The notes beneath the pieces are model-generated. The model was given only the letters and a program-made list of their open reading frames with translations. It was not told the DNA's origin and did no database searches. The position numbers and the translations under genes are program-made. Of a stretch of 64,000 nt of DNA, positions 33,060 to 44,781 are shown in pieces (the stretch's first letter is position 1; each line of letters begins with the position of its first letter). Where the stretch lies: contig OY829537.1 of assembly GCA_963691705.1 (NCBI GenBank), positions 19,158,078-19,222,077 on the forward strand, in the 5' to 3' direction. Source of the stretch: Viola odorata. Lineage: Eukaryota; Streptophyta; Magnoliopsida; Malpighiales; Violaceae.

Positions 33060-35347
33060 GGGCCTGATTGGTATCAAATTTTAGATAGAATTCAGTTCAT
33101 TTAAACTAAAATCATTGCAAATTTTGTGATTGTTATGATATTTTAAAAAAGAATTCAATTCATTGAAGCTGGAAAATTAAAGAATGTGAGAATTCTAGTA
33201 TAAATAGGTGAGATTGTGGAGGAATTCAATCAGTTTTTTAATTATTAATTATCCTATTACAAAATTACCCGTGTCTACAACCTAGCCTTTGCCTGTCATA
33301 CGACTCATACCTACCTTTTGCATCCAGAGAGAACGCGAGAGAGAAGAGAAGAGAACACAGCAGTGGCGCCGTCCTCATCGTTTGCAGCCACATTTTCCTC
33401 ACTCTCAGAAATGTTGTCCAACTTTCAGTGGAGAGAGCAGAGGGACTGTCAGTGGGTGTGAGACGGTGTCGTTTCGGAGCGGGAGTGTCGGGCCTGAAGT
33501 GTCGCATCTTGGGTGGGGACGGTGGTATACTTTGAGAGAGCTGGAAGCTGCCACCAATGGGCTCTGTGAAGAGAATGTGATTGGTGAAGGTGGTTATGGA
33601 ATTGTCTACCGCGGGATTTTGAGTGATGGAACTAAAGTTGCTGTCAAGAACTTGCTAAATAAGTAATTTACTAATTGTGATTAGTATTCATTTCTTAAAT
33701 TTTATATTTGAATCATTAATTTTGAATCTTTCTTCACTGTAATGACTGGTGTTAATTATGGTTGATAGGGGTCAAGCTGAGAAGGAATTCAAGGTGGAGG
33801 TAGAAGTGATTGGGCGAGTTCGGCACAAAAATCTTGTTACGTTGCTTGGTTACTGTGTTGAGGGTGCTTACAGGTATGCATAATGATATCTTGCCAATTG
33901 GAATTGATAATTCTGGGGTCATCTTTGTTTATGCGTTCAATGTTTTTAACTGGTTGGTTCGGGTTGTTTTTGCTTTGTAGAATGCTTGTGTATGAGTTTG
34001 TTGATAATGGGAATTTAGATCAGTGGCTCCATGGTGATGTTGGAGAAGTTAGCCCTCTAACCTGGGATATTCATATGAATATCATACTAGGAACAGCAAA
34101 AGGGTATGATGATTGTTTTTCTAAGTTGGTGCATGCAATTTATCCAATTATGTTGTTACTAAACTGTAGCCGATAGAAATTATTAAAGGTGTATGTTTAC
34201 TATGATAATGGTTGCAGTTTGGCATACCTTCATGAGGGTCTTGAACCTAAGGTTGTTCATCGAGATGTAAAATCCAGCAACATACTACTTGATCGCCAAT
34301 GGAACTCTAAAGTGTCTGATTTTGGGCTTGCAAAGCTCTTGTGTTCTGAGAATAGTTATGTTACAACACGTGTGATGGGAACATTTGGGTTAGTTCATTC
34401 ACTTTCTTATATACACAATTCATGGAATAATGTTAGATAGCTTCTCGTTTGTTTGAGCAGGAAAGGTGACTTTTTCTTGCTGGTTTGTTCAGTTATGTTG
34501 CACCAGAATATGCTTGTACCGGAATGCTGAATGAGAAAAGTGACATTTATAGCTTCGGTATCCTTATCATGGAGGTAATTACAGGGAGAAATCCTGTTGA
34601 TTATAGTTGACCGCAAGGAGAGGTTAGTTTTGACTAGTAATGTTGGAACCATCTTTCATCATCTCATTTCGGTTTCTATTGCTGCGAACTATAACTTTGA
34701 AATAACTGGATAATTGTAGGTGAATCTGGTGGAATGGTTAAAAAGTCTTGGAAATTTGTCTATTATGTTTAACGTCCTTCCTTTACTATTAAACTGATTG
34801 AGATGCTTATGGTTTGCTGGAATAGTACTTCATTCTGAGTATTAGATAATTGACGGAATAGTCGTGTAATCTTGGCTATTGCTAGAACTATTTTTTGGTC
34901 TTTTTTTTGAATGGTCTGTCATGGTTTATTATCTGAACTTTTTTGTGCATCATGTTGGTGTTGATAACATATTAACATGTGTATATTGGTGCATGTTGTC
35001 AAGCGGCAACCATTGGAGTTGCCACTAGAAGGGCGGATAAGCAATGCACTTGTTGAAGTTGGGTGGGGGTGATGGCAGAGGAGAGGAAATTTTCATTTAT
35101 AAATTTTTTTTCTTCTATTTTATGGGTAAATTTTAATTTAGGGGTATAATGGTCAAATAAATAAAATGAAATCATTTCTTAACTATACCAAACAATGTGT
35201 TCATTTCAATTCAATTGAATTCTTTCAATTTTATGTGATTATACCAATCATTAGAGTTCATTCATTAATTCAATTCAATTGAATTCTAATTGAATTGAAT
35301 TAATGAAATGAATTGAACTCTAGCATGATTTGATACCAAACACCCCC
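33060..35347 (+). mobile_element. PIF/Harbinger-type element carrying a receptor kinase gene
   Basis: Left end GGGCCTGATTGGTATCAAAT and right end (reversed) GGGGGTGTTTGGTATCAAAT form 20-bp terminal inverted repeats. TTA flanks both ends (33057-33059 and 35348-35350), the duplication expected of PIF/Harbinger elements. Subterminal ATTGAATTC/GAATTCAATT sequences are also inverted. The cargo is a six-exon kinase gene fragment, with no transposase. Confidence 0.88.
33460..34790 (+). pseudogene. Captured receptor-like kinase gene (intron-containing, truncated)
   Basis: This is the cytoplasmic part of a plant receptor-like serine/threonine kinase of the group with EVSHLGWGRWYTLRELE before the kinase domain. 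Exons: up to 33662, 33769-33873, 33981-34103, 34218-34388, 34493-34622, then from 34720. All junctions are GT-AG and in phase. Motifs present: [39 protein letters not shown] (across the exon 4/5 junction) and [23 protein letters not shown] at 34608-34610 follows VDYS where arginine is expected (CGA to TGA inferred). The last exon breaks off after VNLVEWLKSLGN, so subdomains X-XI are missing. Extracellular and membrane segments are absent. Introns are retained, so it was captured as genomic DNA. Confidence 0.88.
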
Positions 35348-35350
35348 TTA

Positions 35351-36489
35351 GTTTTTATATGAAAAATCTTTGCAGGTAAAAAATCACGACAAATCAGGAG
35401 AAAAAAAATTCACTATGATGATCAAAGTACAAAGTACAATTTGTTTGAAAATCAATATCATAGGACCCTATTTATACACTTCATGAAAGTATTTTAAACT
35501 TTTTTAGAATTCTTCTCGGTTACAATTTCCTAGCCACAAATTCCTAATATATGTATGAGAAGTATAGAAAACTTCTACATGACTTCAACCTTGTAATATA
35601 AATCTTAATAGAATTAGAACACTATGGGTCGACATAATTTGAACTTATATTTAATATTTCAAGTTAATATTTAACACGTTTGAAATTTGTCTGCACTTCC
35701 AAAGTTAATTTTTCATGGACTATGATTTTTTGCCATTCAAATTAACCGACCATGGACACATTCGCACGAGAATTTTATAACTCGGTCACGATTTAGTCAT
35801 ATTTTAAGAACAACCAAGATTAAACACTGGAATTTTACACATCTATGTTAAGTATTTTATACAGTTTTTTTTACGGTTATATTTAAACAACAATCAAGAT
35901 TAACCATCATGGTTCATGAATGCCCAAAAATCATTTTGCTTGTTTCAATACATCAAACAGTAGTTGATGAACCTTGATGACTCGGGGATAATTCACATGA
36001 CATACACGTGCTTATTTTAATGGCTGAGTACGTTATAGATACAAGCGTCAGGTCGTTCGCTCAACCGACAACAACAATCTGAGTTGTTTGATAATTAAAA
36101 GTTAAGGGCGAATTTTAATTTTAATTTTTTTATTTCTAAATTAGTCACAAATTAACCAAGACTTTTATAAATGTATTTTTTTATAACCTACACGATTGTT
36201 TAGGGTTATTCCTAAATATTAAGAAGAAAAATTATAAGTCTGCCGGTGAGCACAAAATGAAATTTCTGATTCCATTGAAAGCAAATGATGCATAAATAGG
36301 GACCAATACAAAGAAAACCCGATAAACAGCTGCGGCCCGTGATGGATACAATGAAGCCCATTTCATATAAATTTAGCCCAATTGAAACAAATCCTAATTA
36401 TAACAGCTTTACAGTGTTCTTAATTTAAGACTCGCCACAAAATTAACAAGAGCACTTAAATGTTGATGACTTCACTAATATGGGTAAAA
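35351..36489. other. AT-rich intergenic sequence
   Basis: No gene or clear repeat recognised. Confidence 0.5.
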
Positions 36490-37702
36490 CTCGTTCCTCC
36501 CTCCACGCTCCCCCTTCCTCCTCATCTGATGATGTCTCTGCCACCTCTCTCCCTCCTCCATCACCACTACAACAACGACTAAAATCAACCGTGAGCCACC
36601 ACGTCTCGCCTGAGGATTCCAGGCCTTCACTTTTCGTTTGTGTCGTTCTAACCGTTTAAGAACTCAACCGGCCAACTTAGTTAGACTCCACCAATAGACC
36701 AGGTCAATTCGTTAGAGTTTATCGATTTGTGTTTTGAACTCACCCATGAGAGATTATCATAATTTCAGGTCCGTACCTCTTCTTGTTTGCTTCTCTTCCT
36801 GTTTGATTTTTCATTTTCTTAGTCGATTCAATGTTTTGGTTGGATTTGGTATTTAAAGAGCGAACGATCTCATCTCAAGCTAACTATGGTGCTAAAAATA
36901 AGCATATATTTTGAAATTTCGATTGACCTAAAACAAATAACAGTATGCAAAGCAATAATATGTTGAAGTAAATACGAATGAATTCTGTCAAGGCAATGTC
37001 TGTTGATTCTAGTTGTTGAAATGGGGTCAACAATTTACTGAAAAAGTCACCAACTGATGTTTGCAAGATGTTGATTTCTCATTTTAGATACAAGTTTGAG
37101 ATAGTTTTGCCAGTTTACGGTTGCAATTCTATTGTAAATTGAGGATAAATGTGTGAGCTTAGATAGAGAATTTCTTTTATTTAGTTGGCAAGGGGATGCT
37201 TGAGGCGGGATGCTGAGCACAGAACAGGTAAGGGAGAATGGTAGAGGCTGGAATGAATGATTAAACTTAGTAGTGAAGATATGAAATCTAAAATTGTTAT
37301 TAAAAACTCTACCTGTTGCTGGTGTCTGTTTAAGTAACAAATGATGTGGCATTGAGAGTGTCAGAGGCAACTGTCAAGTGATTATTGGTAGAATAACTTT
37401 CATTTTTGTCTTGGCAAATGTTTTTTCTGTTCTTTTAGAAAATCTTCTTACTATATATTGTTCTTAGGTAGATGCTTTATACATCTATGTTGAGGAAAAG
37501 GCAAGTATTGATATTAGATACGCTTTCAATCCCTTGGCGTTCTGTAAGTTGCAGTCTGTAGTCCACACTGTTTGTGTTTGTTTATCTGTCAAATCAGTTC
37601 CTGTTGGCACCATGCATGCTGCAAGTATTTACTTCATCAAATTTGTTACATACTTTTTCCCTATCTCTTTTGGAGTATGTAAGTGACGGCCATAAACTAC
37701 AG

Positions 37703-37865
37703 TTTCAGATGGTTTGAACATTCTGGAGATTCATTTGTTAAAGTTCCCTTCTTTGAAGCTGTCTCATATCTGACATTGGCCGTCTCTCCCTTCTGCATTG
37801 TATTTGCTGTTCTTTGGGCAGTTTACCACCGTCTCTCCTATGCTTGGATAGGCCAAGATATCCTT
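37703..37865 (+). pseudogene. Captured SPPL exon
   Basis: The exon follows an AG acceptor and ends at a GT donor. It encodes [36 protein letters not shown] and AWIGQDIL, characteristic of plant signal peptide peptidase-like proteases. Compared with the copy at 31490-31612 it keeps the native 5' half of the exon. There is no downstream GxGD exon; the following intron is cut by an hAT element at 37927. Confidence 0.8.
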
Positions 37866-37926
37866 GTCAGACAATTTCTACTTTCCCTCATCATCTTCCT
37901 CTGTTTCCATTTTGTAAGCTGCTTAG

Positions 37927-39355
37927 TAGGGGTGTGCGTTCGGATTTCGGATCGGAATCCGACGAGTTCGGATTGGATTTTTTCGGATTCGGATTTTTTC
38001 GGATTGGATTTTTTCGGATTTTTTGACAGGGAATCAGAAACCAATCCGACACCTTCGGTTTCGGATCGGTTCGGTCGGATTTTCGAATTTTTTTCAGATT
38101 TTCGATCGTAATTGTAAATTTGTAATTCTATCTCACATTTCACAAACCAAACAAGAAATTCAATATCTGTTATCATTCTAGCAAAACCATGGTCTGCTTT
38201 CAAAGATAATTTCTCTAACAATTCTTCAAATTAAGCATCGTGATAGAGCACAATATATTCAGTTGAAAATTTGCTGATTTTCTAAAATTAGAGAATTTTT
38301 GAAACTCAATAGAAAACTGAAAAATGTGTTTACTTCGTACTAACTGGAAAAAAAATTTGATATGGAAAATTGAAAAACCTGTTTACTTTGTACTCTTTTC
38401 CAAATTTTTAAAAAACGAAAACTAAAATTAAATATACTAATTCATGTTGGGTTGGGCCTTTCTTTATTTTTTTTCTTCTTTTCTTTTTGGGTTGGGCCGA
38501 CCACTTCTTTTCTTTCTTTTCTTTTTCATTTTCTATTCCTTCTTTTATTTCACAAAATCAAACGCAGCCCATTTTTTATTCTCTTCTTCTTCCTATCTTC
38601 TTATTTTCTTTATTTTTTTTTCTTCCTTTTTCTTTCCTCCTGGCCCCAGCGACGACCTCTCTCTTCTTTCCTTCTCTTTTTTTTCTTTTTTTCTTCCTCC
38701 GCAGCCGGCGATGGATCTGGTTGTGGTGATGAAGGAGGGTGTATTTTGGCTTTTTTGTGTTTGTGTTTGTTGGTGACGATGGTGAGGAGATGGTGTTGTT
38801 GATTGCTGAGGCCGGATGCGGCGATGGTCGAGCTGGTGGTGTTGCTGAGGCTGGATGCAGCGATTTGGGACGTGGGAGCAACGACGGGATGGATGGAGCG
38901 GCTGGGATGGAGCGACGGGATGGATGGAGCGACTGGGATGGAGCGACGGTGACGTGATGGGTAGGAGCGAATCGGGATTCAGGAGGGTGGCAGCAACGAA
39001 CAGTGACGTCGCGACGGGATGGAGGAGCGGCTGGGATGTTGACAATTTCGGGAGGGAACGGAGGGCAACGGTGATAGAGAGGCACAAGGGTTGGGAACAA
39101 CGAGCGGCTGCGCTGCGTTTGCGGGTTGGGTTGGGGATTAGGGTAAACTGAATTAGGGTTGGGTTGGGTGTATCATTTAATCATTTGGATTATCGGAATC
39201 CGACGGATTCCGATAATCCGACCGTCGGAATCCGAAACTGATCGGATTCCGACTGCCTCCTCCGAACCGGATCCGAAAATGGCACGGATCGGATCGGATG
39301 GGTGAGTTCGGATCGGATCGGATCGGTCGGATCCTCCGATCCGAGCTCACCCCTA
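37927..39355. mobile_element. Non-autonomous hAT element (1429 bp) with TAGGGGTG ends
   Basis: CTGCTTAG is duplicated exactly at 37919-37926 and 39356-39363. Termini are TAGGGGTGTGCG and GAGCTCACCCCTA. Subterminal regions are saturated with CGGATTCGGAT and GGATCGGATC words. The interior has a T/C-rich stretch (38455-38700) and then GC-rich sequence with repeated GGGATGGAGCGACGGGATGG (38870-38960). It is similar in size, duplication and ends to 26029-27449 but different inside. The open frames in the interior are low-complexity. Confidence 0.92.
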
Positions 39356-39610
39356 CTGCTTAGTTCCATAGGAGAAGTGTGCTTATCCACTTAGTTGGCT
39401 ACAACTTTATCTCTGCAGTTCCCCATTTGTTTTGTCCCCACATTTGAACATTCTGTATCAACTATCAAGCTAGTAACTTACATTTGTACTAATATATATT
39501 ATCTCGAATAATTGTCGGTAATTAGGAATAGTTGTTTGCTATGACAAAATGTTGTGGTTTTTGAGTTCCATCTCTGTATGAAGTCAACAGGAAGGAATAA
39601 GACCTTTATG

Positions 39611-39618
39611 TTTGCATG
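39611..39618. repeat. 8-bp target duplication TTTGCATG, left
   Basis: Identical to 43182-43189; brackets the hAT element below. Confidence 0.93.
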
Positions 39619-42600
39619 CAGGGACGGATCCAGGAATTATTTCCAGGGGGGGCGGGGGTTCGGGGGCAGCGCCCCTAAAATTTTTTTTGGGAGTATTTTA
39701 AAGAGAAAGAAAACAAGCTGAACGAAAAATTAAACAAATGCTTAAGAGTATTTGTATCTGTCACTAAATAACAAATATTTAGACAAACTTAACAAAAAGA
39801 TAAATAAGAAGACAATATAGAAAAAATTAATTATACATTAGAATTCATACAATATACGTACTTCTTACAATTGTTCTCTACGAGTTTTCATTTTTTGAAA
39901 TCCTTGTATGATTCTCTCATTCTCTACACTATCAAAAATATCTTTTTCAACAAAAGTAATCAAACAATCATTTAACATATCATCTCCCATACGGTTCCGC
40001 AGTCGATTCTTCACAATGCTCATATAAGAAAAAGTTCTTTCCACTGTCGCAGTTGCAACCGGTAAAATCAAAGCTAGCTTCAAGAGTAAATACACCAATG
40101 GATAGACAATATGCTTTCTTCTTTCAACTAACTTTTCGGAAAGATCATGAATCCCTTTCAAATTTGAAAATCCAACATCCGACCGCATATCCAAAATATA
40201 ATTCTCAAGTTGATTATCAAGAGCAAGAACATCAATTGTAGAAAACTCATTAGGATAAAATTGAGCCAATTGAAGCAATTTCTCCTTATTGAAATCAATA
40301 AAGGAGTCTCTTGGATTTAAACATGCCACACAAAGGAGTAATTCACTATTTCTCTCATCAAATCGATTATTGAGCTCATGAAGTTGCATATCAATGACTT
40401 GATAAAATAAATCAACTTGATAATGATGTAGATTGGAAATTTGCTCACCTTTCCGCCTTGATCTACCTTGGGCAACAAACATATCACTCATAGTTGGAAG
40501 ATTTATATTATGCTTGCCACAAAATGAAGATACTTCATTAAGTAATAACATCCAACCTTCATCCCTCATTGATTGCAGTCTCAACTTGGATACTTTGAGT
40601 AAATCTAAAGCATTCACTATGTCTTGATCTTTTCTTTGAAGTGCTTGAGAGAATTCATTAGTAATTCCTAATATATTCTTCATCAAATGCAAACAAAATA
40701 TAAATTCAAAGCATTGTATCGTATTCAATAATGCACATGCTTCTCCTCTTTTATCTGCGTTCAAGCCATCTTCCTCTATCATTTCAAGCACATCAATTAC
40801 TGAAGAGAATAAACCAATTAAGCTGAGCATTGTACCATAATGTGAACCCCATCGAGTATCTCCTGCTCTTTTAATGGTTTTCTCTTGATTCAAACCTTTT
40901 CCACTACATATTGCACCATTTTGTAATCCTTCGACCACATGATCCTTTTGCTTCTCTCGAAGGGCATCTTGCCTTTTGCATGAAGCTCCAACCACATTGC
41001 ACACATTAGCAACCATATTAAAAAAAGATGAAATTGCAACTTGTTTTTTTGCAACAATAACAAGTGCAAGTTGAAGTTGGTGTGCAAAACAATGAACATA
41101 ATATGCACATGAATTCTCCTTCAAGATCAAACTTTTAAGACCGTTGAATTCTCCTTGCATGTTGCTTGCTCCATCATAACCTTGCCCACATACCTTTGAC
41201 AAGCTCAAGTTATGTTTGGCAAATAAAAACTCCAAGGCTTTCTTAAGAGAGCAAGCACGTGTGTCAGTAACATGAACAAGACTAAGAAAACGTTCAACAA
41301 TTTGCCCCTTCTTATTCACATACCGCAAAACAACACCCATTTGCTCTTTAATTGATATGTCACGACATTCATCAATTAAAATAGCAAAAAAATCATCTCC
41401 AATATCTTCAAGAATAATATTAGTAGTCTCACTAGATGCAACACTAATAATTTCTTTTTGGATACTCGGTGCTACCAACTTGAGATTTCCACGAGCATGA
41501 CTCAAAACATTTCTAATGGTCTCATTATTGTTAGCAAGGAACTGTAAAAGCTCAAGAAAATTTCCTTTATTAATTGAATCTTCAGACTCATCATCACCAC
41601 GAAAAGCTAGTCCCTAACGAAGTAGAAACCGAATACAATCAACTACTGCAGTCAACTGAATCCGATAATCTTGTTTTATTTTACTAGATTGTTGAGAAAG
41701 AGCTACTTCAATATGTTGCTTTTGATTCATCAATGCTTCACATTTTCTCCAAGCATTAGTATGACTACTATTAACACCACCAATATGTTTCTGCAATCGT
41801 ACTTTCCCGTCTTTCCAATTGTCAAAACCAGTAGAAATAAAAACACCACTCCCTCCTTGGTCTCCATTCTCTGAACCCATCAAATAACAACATAAACAAA
41901 AAACTGCATTTTTGGACGAACTATACTCCAACCAATTACCAAATTCATCATACCATTTAGGATTAAAACGTCGTTGAATACCTCCAACTAATATTTTAGG
42001 AAACTCTATGTCTCGTGGTTGACAAGGACCTTTCAACATATAAGCTCTACGAATTTGATCCCGATCATTAGGATGATATGCTAAAATTTTAGGTCGCATA
42101 CCTGGATCAGCAGGAAGATTTTTCAAATCAACTTCTAAAAATCTCTTCGACTTCTTCGCAAGTCGTTCTTCACTTTCATTTAGACCAACAGTTGATGATA
42201 TCGATGGTGCTTGAGTAGATGGTTTAATTAAATATTTGTCCATATCTACAAAAAAAATATTAATACAATGAGCATATTAATTCTCAAGTCATTAGTTATC
42301 TATCTATAAATTTATACAAAACGTGACTTGTAGACTTGAATTGAAAGAGAGAAAAAAGAAGAAGCAAGCATGCCAATATTCAGTTGTTTAGGGCAAAAGA
42401 AAACAGTAGATAAAAGAGAGAACGACTGCCATCAGCATAATGCCGAATGCGGTTGACAACAATTCTTCCATTTTTAGCTCAATTTCTCTCAACATGACTC
42501 ATCTTAAGAAAGATGCTGAAACTAATATCTATTTCCTTTACAAATGCACATATACGATAAATAAAGACCTAAACTAAGGAATGTTGCCTTTTCCTTATAA

Positions 42601-43181
42601 CTTTTCTGCAAAGTAGCAAAGTGCATTGGGGTACAACCTTTCCATTAATAAGATGCAAAACCAGTGCAGTGGTAACCAGTAAATACTAGATATAACTCCT
42701 ACTTTTGATCACGACACTTTTCACTTTCCAAACATTTTGATAAACTTAATACTAGATAAAACCAGTGCAGTAGTATAAATTTTATTTGCAGTTGCAAATC
42801 TTCAATAGTATAACAATTGAAAGAGAAGTACGAAATAACATTCTGCAAATCACCACTGTAACACATATGACTGAGAGAGCAGAAGTTACCTTTGGAGCCT
42901 TGGAGCCTTGGAGGTGTGGAAAGAAGAAATGTTGGTAAGAGGAGATTGCTTCCTGGATTTATTTATAATCTTGTGTGGGAGGGTGCCGAGTTATAAAAGT
43001 ATGCGAATTCGTCCGGCGGATGGGGTGCGGCGTTGGATGAGGAAAATAGGGGTTAGGGATTTGATGAAGACTTAGGTGAAATGGTGAAGGATTAGGGACT
43101 TGGGTTTCAGCCTAATTTTTTTTTCTAATTGGGCCAGGGTGGGCTTAAGCCCACCCTCACTACTGAATAGATCCGTCCCTG
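39619..43181 (-). mobile_element. Complete hAT element encoding a TTF-finger transposase (3563 bp)
   Basis: The ends CAGGGACGGATC and GATCCGTCCCTG are perfect 12-bp inverted repeats, with TTTGCATG duplicated on either side. The subterminal GGGGGGCGGGGGTTCGGGGGCAGCGCCCC near the left end and GGGTGGGCTTAAGCCCACCC near the right end can form hairpins. The transposase occupies 42243-39865 on the minus strand and has one nonsense codon. Intact ends and duplication suggest fairly recent transposition, probably with transposase supplied by a sister copy. Confidence 0.94.
39865..42243 (-). pseudogene. hAT transposase (TTF zinc finger, DUF4371, dimerisation domain) with one stop
   Basis: The ATG at 42243 opens a 793-codon frame interrupted only by TAG at 41616-41614, after CIRFLLR. 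The next residues are GLAFRGDDESEDS, and relatives have glutamine at that place, so CAG to TAG is inferred. N-terminal region: KYLIKPST, then a TTF-type finger (RRFNPKWYDEFGNWLEYS, AVFCLCCYLM). The middle region has the RNase H-like core with DDFFAILIDECRDIS (first Asp), then VCGQGYDGASNMQG (second Asp). The C-terminal dimerisation domain contains VERTFSYMSIVKNRLRN. Length and order are typical of the ZMYM1-like/TTF-type plant hAT family. No introns are needed. Without readthrough only the first 209 residues would be made. Confidence 0.93.
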
Positions 43182-43470
43182 TTTGCATGTTATGTTAATT
43201 GCGGCATATGATTTTTTGCTCCTCATAATTCTTGGCTCCTTATCCTTTGATCTGTCATAGTCATATTGTATTTATGGTTTTTATTTTAGTATAATGAACA
43301 CTTGGGTAAATTTGGGATTATTCAAGTTTTTAATAGGAGGACTGTCTAGTATTGAAGATGGTAGTACTGTGTTTATTCAAGTTTTTATCTATTTGGGATT
43401 TTAAATTAGGTCTTGTTTTGGATTTTAAATTAGATGTGAGGCTGCAATGTTTTAAACCTTTATTTTGCAG

Positions 43471-43566
43471 GTCATGGGAAATCATGTGGGCATTACAGTG
43501 GGTGGCTCAAATGGCCACTTTGAGCTAAATGTATTCAAGCCAATGATTGCTCGTGGCCTTCTACAT
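43471..43566 (+). pseudogene. Captured fumarase exon
   Basis: After TATTTTGCAG the exon encodes 32 residues including [20 protein letters not shown] and [12 protein letters not shown], then GTATGT. This is the [15 protein letters not shown] block of class II fumarate hydratase (TCA cycle). Only this exon is seen. It is in the second gene-carrying hAT-like copy and not in the first. Confidence 0.8.
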
Positions 43567-44306
43567 GTATGTTATAATACTGTATTGGTGTTATTAGTTA
43601 TTTAAGCAATTCTGAATCAGTTCCTGACAGTGTATCCACTATCCTCAATTCTACAAATTGCTTTGGCATTATCAAGCATGAAGAATCTGATCTCATTATG
43701 ATTGTTTAAAACAATTCAATCTCTATTTAAGAATCGGCTAGAAACTCTAATTGTATTTCTTTTTTTTTGGGTGGGGGCTTTGAATTTTAATGATATTTGT
43801 TTTATTTTTCACAGTGAGATAACACTATGAGATAACATTAGGAATTTAACTATAATTAACTTTTATTTTTAGCCTTTTTTTAGTGCAATTATTTAACGGT
43901 AAAAACGGGCCAAAATAATTAAAAAAAATGAGAAAATATGGTAAAAAACAAACAAAAATGGTAAAAATGAACAAAAATGGTAAAAAAACGAACTAAAATG
44001 GTAAAAACGAGCCAAAACGATAAAAATGAAGAAAAAAAGGGTAAAAAAACGAGCCAAAATAATAAAAAATGAGAAAAACGGTAAAAAACGAACCAAAATG
44101 GTGAAAATGAACCTAAATATTGAAATTTTCTTTAATTATAAAAAAATAAAATAATTTGATGAATTGGATATCCATTACATACCCAATTGGGTATTGGGTA
44201 TGGGTAATAATGAGTATATTAAAGCGGGTATATACCCAATTCATACCCGCATACCCGCTTTAATATACTCATATACCCATCCATACCCGCCCAATTATTA
44301 TCCCTA

Positions 44307-44781
44307 CGTAAAACGACGTCATTGACCTCATCATTATCAGCATAATCGTAAGTATAAAGTGGATTTGTGGAAGTTTACAGTGAAGTAAATGCTTAAACTC
44401 ATCTGCGTACCACAAAAAAAAAACTTTAAAATGGAGAAGGATCATGTGCTTCCTTGTATGACTCTCACTCTCTCACCTATAATCAAGACCAACACTACCA
44501 ATAAGTAAATGCCATTATAATCAACTTTCTTTCAATATAGATGTAGGCACGGTAATGCTCGAACAAACATAGTTTTTATCCAAAAGCGACAAATAGAATA
44601 CTCTAAAAGAAAGAAAGAAAAAGTTATTGAAAAGGAGAAGTGCATTTTCTGGTCCAACTACTATACAGACCGCATTAATATGAGGCATTGTATGTCACAG
44701 CAAGTGTTAGATCTCTCCATATAACCACCCCACCAGATACTGAACCTATAACATAACAACTAGCCAATCAAATTAAAAATA
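44307..44781. other. 5' flank of the GILT gene
   Basis: AT-rich. CTCCATATAACCACC near 44713 is a possible TATA region about 65 bases before the ATG. Nothing else is recognisable. Confidence 0.4.

Larger units (their letters stand above)
36490..44306 (+). mobile_element. hAT-like element carrying host gene fragments (copy 2, nested)
   Basis: 36490-36885 is a close copy of 29706-30100. 37640-37683 matches 30836-30876. The right end, 43880-44306 (CGGGTATGGG... to ATTATCCCTA), matches 32110-32446. It is therefore a relative of copy 1 with a different internal arrangement: it carries an SPPL exon with more of its 5' side, plus a fumarase exon. The left terminus found in copy 1 (29526-29705) is missing here. 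Two later hAT insertions (37927-39355 and 39619-43181), each with intact 8-bp duplications, account for about 5 kb of its length. Confidence 0.7.

Noticed and set aside
36482..36489. GGTAAAAC before 36490 as target duplication partner of CGTAAAAC at 44307
   Set aside because: It matches at seven of eight bases, but there is no terminal repeat at 36490, so the agreement may be chance.
38444..39100. Reading frames of 80-174 codons inside the 37927-39355 element
   Set aside because: They derive from T/C-rich and GGGATGG-repeat sequence within a non-autonomous hAT element; no domain is recognisable.
41614..41616. Programmed readthrough of the TAG in the hAT transposase (and at 50788)
   Set aside because: The following bases (GGACTA, TACAAA) do not match the known CARYYA-type plant readthrough context; a point mutation is simpler.
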